Of a stretch of 64,000 nucleotides of DNA, positions 59,019-64,000 are shown piece by piece. Below the pieces are notes generated by a model. That model had not been told where the DNA came from and made no database searches. It saw only the letters and a list, made by a program, of their open reading frames with translations. Origin of the DNA: Gossypium raimondii (taxonomy: Eukaryota; Streptophyta; Magnoliopsida; Malvales; Malvaceae); the NCBI RefSeq assembly GCF_025698545.1, contig NC_068577.1:4311501-4375500 (forward strand), written 5' to 3'. Position 1 is the stretch's first letter. Each line of letters begins with the position of its first letter. The translations under genes were made by a program, and so were the position numbers.

Positions 59019-59948
59019 GGTTTAACTCATAAATTGGTATTTAAATTATACTCTCTTTTTATATTTTAGTACCTAAACTTATTTTTGGTTATAAGTGATA
59101 TTTAAATTACTTTTTTTTTCTTAAGTTGGTATCTTCATTAGTCAAACCGTCAAGTCTATTTTAAAAGAGACTTAACCACAAAATAGTACCTAAATTTTGG
59201 GAGGTTCCATTTTGGTACCTAAACTATTTTATTTTTCGAGTTAATACTTATGTTAGTTCAATTGTTAGTTAAACTGTTAAATATATTTAAAAAGAAAAGG
59301 TAACCAAATAAAATTGACACATGACAAAAAGACAATCTTTTATATATTTTTTCTTTTTCCTTTTTATTTTCTTCTTTGGAACTAGACAGATGGTAGATAA
59401 AAAAAGTATTAAAAAATTCATAAAAATTAAAAATAAAAAATAGAGAAAAATTGATTCAACTGATTTTTTTAGCTTGATTTAATTGATCTGTATCGGTTTG
59501 TGAGTGTCAGTCTGGTTCATAAACCGTTGGTTTTGATCAATGAAAATACTTTTTTGACCTCGTTGTGTCGAGCAAGTAGATGGTAAAGTTTGAAAATAGA
59601 ATTAATTGCCATCATCTCAACCTCAGGGGGAATATGTGGTGATTTATTATTGGTTGAAAATTTTTTAACGAATATAACAATTTGGTGTAAAACGATGAAC
59701 AAATGAATCGTTTAGGTATTGCTTGTGACAAAAAAAAGTTTAGGTACCAACTTGAAAAACAAAAGGTACACTTTTGGCAATAATTTGTAGGTTAAGCCTT
59801 TTTTAATATATATTTAATTTTGACTAACGATTAGACTAATAAATGTATCACCTTAGGAAAAAAAGTAGTATAGGTACCACTTGTGACAAAAAAAGTTCAG
59901 GTATCAAGATGAAAAAAATAGTTTAGGTGTCAATTTGTGGATTAAGCC
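59019..59948. mobile_element. MULE-type foldback MITE 5 with duplicated arms
   Basis: Outer ends GGTTTAACTCATAAATTGG and the complement of TCAATTTGTGGATTAAGCC. Each arm contains the same motif set twice (TAACC-ACAAA followed by GGTACCTAAA), so the unit is internally duplicated. A TAAAATAAAA run on both sides (59009-59018 and 59949-59958) supplies a 9-10-bp duplication. A minus-strand open stretch at 59517-59702 in the loop has no known domain. Confidence 0.75.
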
Positions 59949-60040
59949 TAAAATAAAAATATAAAAATTATCTGGTTGTTACTTGTAAATGGCTTTTTTC
60001 CCTAATATTTAAGTTTATTGTTTTGATTTTGTGTTTTTCG

Positions 60041-60367
60041 GGGTTAATGTATTATTTGATACTTAACTCATTTGTTTAATTTGGTACTTGAGTTTTTTTT
60101 CAATTTGATAGTCGAATTTAGCTTTAATGTTCAATTTAATCCATGAGTTTTTTCAGTTTGATACTAAAGTTTTTTTTCCAATCAAGTATCTTAGTTTTTT
60201 ATTATCTTAGTTTAACTTTAATATTCATTGGTCCATATGGTTCCGTTTGATTTGAGTACTAAGTTGAACATTGAAGTAAACTAAAATACCAATTTGAGGC
60301 AAAAAACTCAAGTACCAAATTATACACTAAAGACAAACAAATGTACCAAAATATATATTAATATTAT
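60041..60367. mobile_element. Small foldback MITE 6
   Basis: GGTACTTGAGTTTTTT near 60083 faces AAAACTCAAGTACC near 60302, and GTTAATGTATTATTTGATAC faces GTACCAAAATATATATTAA. The same wording (TTGGTACTTGAG) occurs in MITE 5 and at 26.87 kb. No clear duplication. Confidence 0.65.
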
Positions 60368-60699
60368 TTGTTTAAACAATTCTTAAACTACCTACAAACC
60401 CTTTAAATCCTTAAATCAAAAGTTAAGACGTGTTTAAGTGTGTCCAGAATTACGTCCTCCAAATTATTGCAATCAATGTTTAAAAAATGACATTCAACTT
60501 AGTTAAATTATTGTTTCTCGTGTAATCAATTTGAACGTCAACCTAATAATAATGAAATAAATAATTAAAAACATAAGATAATATATAATCAATTTACCTA
60601 TCAAAATTTTTTTATCGATTTCAAATAATTTAACTAATTTAATTTTTTATCCAAATTATTATATCATTTAGTATTTAATTAAATTAATTCCTATATAAT

Positions 60700-61051
60700 T
60701 TGTAGAACGCTGACGGAGGCCACAGCAACAATGTAACGGAGGCTATTTCCTTTTGTTTGTTTCTATTTTTTTTTTTTCGCAACTTATCCGTATGAGTGCG
60801 TGAGCCATCATCCACCTTGCAAGCTCCCACCTTTTGTCGGGCCCACATCGACTAGCAAGATGACGTGGCACTTTCACTTCCAAAGTCTCGGACTCTTCCC
60901 CCTATTTAAACCGCCATCGAAGACTCGAACATCCCCAAGCTCTCATCACAGTCCACACCAAAAAAACTCCCTTCCTTTTCTTTTTCCTACAATACGAGCG
61001 CTTTAATTCTTGTTCTCCGATCGTTCGATAAAATCCCCCCTTCAAAAAAGA
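60700..61051 (+). promoter_or_regulatory. GH3.1-like core promoter and 5' UTR
   Basis: TGTCGG, the high-affinity core bound by auxin response factors, lies at 60835-60840. A TGACGTGGCA element (bZIP/TGA-type, ACGT core) lies at 60861-60870, and a TATA-like CTATTTAAA near 60902. The start codon follows about 150 bases after the TATA-like box, so the 5' UTR is near 120 bases. Motif presence is seen directly; auxin control is known for this gene class and is inferred here. Confidence 0.5.
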
Positions 61052-63601
61052 ATGGCCGTCGATTCGCCTCTCTCGTCTCCGCTAGGTCCGCCGGCGTGCG
61101 AGAAAGATGCGAAAGCTTTGCAGTTCATCGAGGAAATGACTCGAAATGCCGAGTCCGTTCAACAGAGAGTCCTCGCTGAAATCTTATCCCGAAACGCACA
61201 GACTGAGTACCTCACACGGTTCCAACTCAACGGTGCAACCGACCGAGAAACTTTCAAGTCCAAGCTCCCGGTCATTACTTACGAGGACCTTCAGCCTGAA
61301 ATCCATCGTATTGCTAATGGCGACCGCTCTGCTATTTTATCTGCCCACCCCATCTCAGAATTCCTCACCAGGTTCGTATATAATATATAATATATGATTA
61401 TGAACTGTACTTAAAGAAAAGGTATAATTTCGGGTTTAGTCCTTCTATTATGTTAAACTTTGTTATTTCTTTAATTGCCATCATTAAAGCGATGACCTGG
61501 ATTCGTTTACTATTTATTTGGTCTCAATTTCGAGACCAAATGAAAATTCGGTCCATCATATTCACTTAATAGCAAATTTACATCTTAACCGAATACTTCA
61601 CAGTTACTATACTGTTATCAATTTGTACAAACGGTCTAAATTATGACAAATTCAATTAGAAGGTTTAAATTCTAGATTTCAACATAATAAGAGGACTAAA
61701 ACTAGAATTAGACTACAAATAATGAGATCCATGTATGTTTCTATATTGATGCTGATAAATTTTCCTGGAAAATCGTGCAGCTCCGGGACATCAGCTGGTG
61801 AGAGGAAACTCATGCCTACAATTAAAGAAGAGCTAGATCGCCGTCAGTTGCTTTACAGTTTGCTCATGCCAGTGATGAATCTGTAAGTATTTGGGAAAAA
61901 AAAGGGTTAAATTTTGGTTTTGGTCCATTTGCTGTGCTAAATTTAAGATTTAATATCCATTTTTAGTTTCTCATAATTTGATTTTTTTGTCTTTTACAAA
62001 AAAAAAAACAAAACTATTATTTAGTACAATAGTTAACACTGTTACTTATCATAAAAGCACAGCCAGCATCATATTATGTAAAATTGAACTCCATGAATTA
62101 AATCACTAATTTGAGTATAGTAGAGGATTAAAAAGAAAAAATTGATAGCACGGAAATAGTGTACTAATTAGGTTTGTGATGTTGAATTAATGGAACGCGG
62201 TTTCTATGGAACAGTTATGTGGCAGGCTTGGACAAAGGCAAGGGCCTATATTTCTTGTTTGTGAAATCGGAGACAAGGACCCCCGGTGGTCTCTTGGCTC
62301 GCCCTGTCCTCACCAGCTACTACAAGAGCGACCATTTCAAGACTCGCCCTTACGATTCTTACAACGTTTACACCAGCCCCAACGAGGCCATCCTCTGCCC
62401 CGACTCGTTTCAGAGCACGTACACCCAGATGCTCTGTGGCCTCCTTGACCGCCACCAAGTTCTTCGCCTCGGCGCGGTCTTCGCTTCTGGACTCCTCCGT
62501 GCAATCAGGTTCCTTCAGCTCAACTGGCGACAACTCGCACATGATATGGAAACGGGTTCCTTGAACTCGAAAATCACTGACCCTTCATTGAGGGAATGCA
62601 TTGTTAAGACCCTGAAACCTAACCCCGAGCTTGCCCAGTTCGTCCGCCATGAGTGTTCGAAGGATGATTGGGAGGGGATCATTGTAAGAATTTGGCCTAA
62701 CACGAAATATCTCGACGTCATTGTAACCGGAGCTATGGCGCAGTATATTCCAACCCTTGATTATTATAGTGGTGGGTTACCTTTGGCTTGCACCATGTAT
62801 GCTTCGTCTGAATGTTACTTTGGTTTGAACCTGAACCCCATGTGTAAACCGTCGGAAGTTTCTTATACCATCATGCCCAACATGGCGTACTTCGAGTTCT
62901 TACCCCACGAGCCTAATCTTGACTCAACTGGTTTCGATTTCACTCATGAATTGCCTCCTAAACTCGTCGACCTCGTGGATGTGGAAGTCGGGAAAGAATA
63001 TGAGCTCGTGATCACAACCTATGCGGGGCTATGCAGGTACCGAGTGGGCGACATTCTTCGTGTCACCGGTTTCCACAACTCGGCCCCGCAATTCCATTTC
63101 ATCAGGAGGAAAAACGTGTTGCTCAGCATCGACTCAGACAAAACCGACGAGGCTGAGTTGCAAACGGCGGTCGAGAATGCTTCTCACCTCCTCCGTGAGC
63201 ACAACGCCAGCGTAGTGGAGTACACGAGTCACGCCGATACAAAAACAATCCCTGGTCATTACGTAGTATACTGGGAATTGTTGGTGAAAGACTCGACCAA
63301 CTCCCCAGACAATGATACCCTAGAACAATGTTGTTTAGCAATGGAAGAGTCACTGAACTCAGTATACCGGCAAGGGCGAGTGGCGGATAACTCGATCGGA
63401 CCGCTAGAAATCCGAGTGGTAAAAAACGGGACGTTTGAAGAGTTAATGGATTACGCAATATCAAGAGGAGCATCCATTAATCAATACAAGGTTCCAAGGT
63501 GTGTTAATTTCACCCCAATCATGGAGTTGCTGGATTCTAGGGTGGTATCTGCACATTTTAGCCCAGCTTTGCCACATTGGTCCCCAGAAAGAAGTCAATG
63601 A
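61052..63601 (+). CDS. GH3.1: GH3.1-like indole-3-acetic acid-amido synthetase
   Basis: A group II GH3 enzyme of the cytosol that adenylates indole-3-acetic acid and joins it to amino acids such as aspartate, lowering free auxin. Exons 61052-61371, 61781-61882 and 62215-63601 join in phase across GT-AG introns to give 602 residues, the usual family length. All three nucleotide-binding motifs are intact: SSGTSAGE at about residues 107-114, YASSECYFG at 336-344 and [12 protein letters not shown] at 416-427. The N-terminus [14 protein letters not shown] and the C-terminal [10 protein letters not shown] fit the GH3.1/GH3.2-type subgroup. The start at 61052 gives that conserved beginning; an in-frame Met at 61010 would add 14 atypical residues. 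Coding GC content is well above the surroundings. No lesion is seen. The subgroup number is from memory and could be off by one member. Confidence 0.95.
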
Positions 63602-64000
63602 AATGGGCATATATAAATAGATAGATTCTCTTTGTTTTTATTATTTTTTAAAATTAAATTTAGTTATTATTATTATTATATAATTTTGTAGTAGCTTTTG
63701 GTGTAAGGTAAAAGTGTAAGTTGAGTAGGACGATTCAAAGGCTGTTTCTTTCATGTATGGAGCGTAACACGTAAGGTTTCTTTGCTTTAATATCCTGTCT
63801 TTGGCTTTTCTTCCCAGATAGCATTTTGGAATTCAAGATTATAAAAAAAAGTTTTCCAAAAAAAAAAATATATTAAAATTTAAAAATTGTCAAATGTCCT
63901 TTAATTTTATTAAAAATAAAAATTAATTTTTAAAAATAAACAACAGTTTTCTAAAAATAGTAATCCTGTATATATTACATGCCATGAAAGTAGCTCTAGG
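63602..64000 (+). other. GH3.1-like 3' UTR and flank
   Basis: AT-rich DNA after the stop codon. No exact AATAAA is seen in the first 150 bases, though ATTAAA at 63652-63657 could serve as a polyadenylation signal. No further gene begins before the window ends. Confidence 0.45.

Noticed and set aside
62206..63473. Several long ORFs in other frames and on the minus strand
   Set aside because: They overlap GH3 exon 3, which has a complete, domain-matching frame. High GC coding DNA produces such shadow frames.

Overview
The window is nuclear DNA of a eudicot plant. The genes have short exons joined by GT-AG introns, they are far apart in AT-rich DNA, and most of the rest is transposon-derived. 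The host proteins (REV1, a bHLH113-type factor, a LYR-motif protein, a QALGGH zinc-finger protein, a TIP41-like relic and a GH3 amido synthetase) are all plant families. From the look of the repeats I suspect Malvaceae, perhaps cotton (Gossypium), but that is inference and was not tested.

Host genes, left to right: (1) the first four coding exons of REV1 on the minus strand, running off the left edge (79-915); (2) a four-exon bHLH113-like factor, minus strand (5214-6257); (3) a two-exon LYR-motif protein, minus strand (28212-28542); (4) a single-exon C2H2 zinc-finger protein with two EAR motifs, plus strand (41657-42241); (5) a TIP41-like locus, minus strand, with recognisable exons but several frame lesions, so apparently a pseudogene (44136-46193); (6) a complete three-exon GH3.1-like indole-3-acetic acid-amido synthetase, plus strand (61052-63601). 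From memory, bHLH113 and the LYR-motif protein correspond to the near-adjacent Arabidopsis loci At3g19500 and At3g19508, which would make the 22 kb between them a transposon-expanded gap.

Transposons fill most of the remainder. There is a decayed Ty3/gypsy chromovirus with both LTRs (about 9310-14585), a Ty1/copia element with short LTRs, a perfect 5-bp target duplication and a missing gag (35345-38869), and a 5.6-kb PIF/Harbinger-type element that keeps only its Myb/SANT ORF1, broken by a stop (19640-25251). Smaller remnants are a copia gag piece, a plant-mobile-domain relic, a LINE RNase H piece, a possible CACTA end and three copies of a SINE-like repeat.

The most distinctive feature is the number of long inverted-repeat (foldback) elements, at least thirteen. 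Some abut and one is nested in the loop of another. They are densest between 51.6 and 60.4 kb, just upstream of the GH3 gene. Several are flanked by perfect or near-perfect 9-bp duplications, the Mutator (MULE) hallmark, and one has a TTA duplication as in PIF/Harbinger. I found no rRNA, tRNA, CRISPR array or prokaryotic-style operon. No wholly new gene system is evident; the foldback landscape and the decaying TIP41 locus are the points most worth following up.
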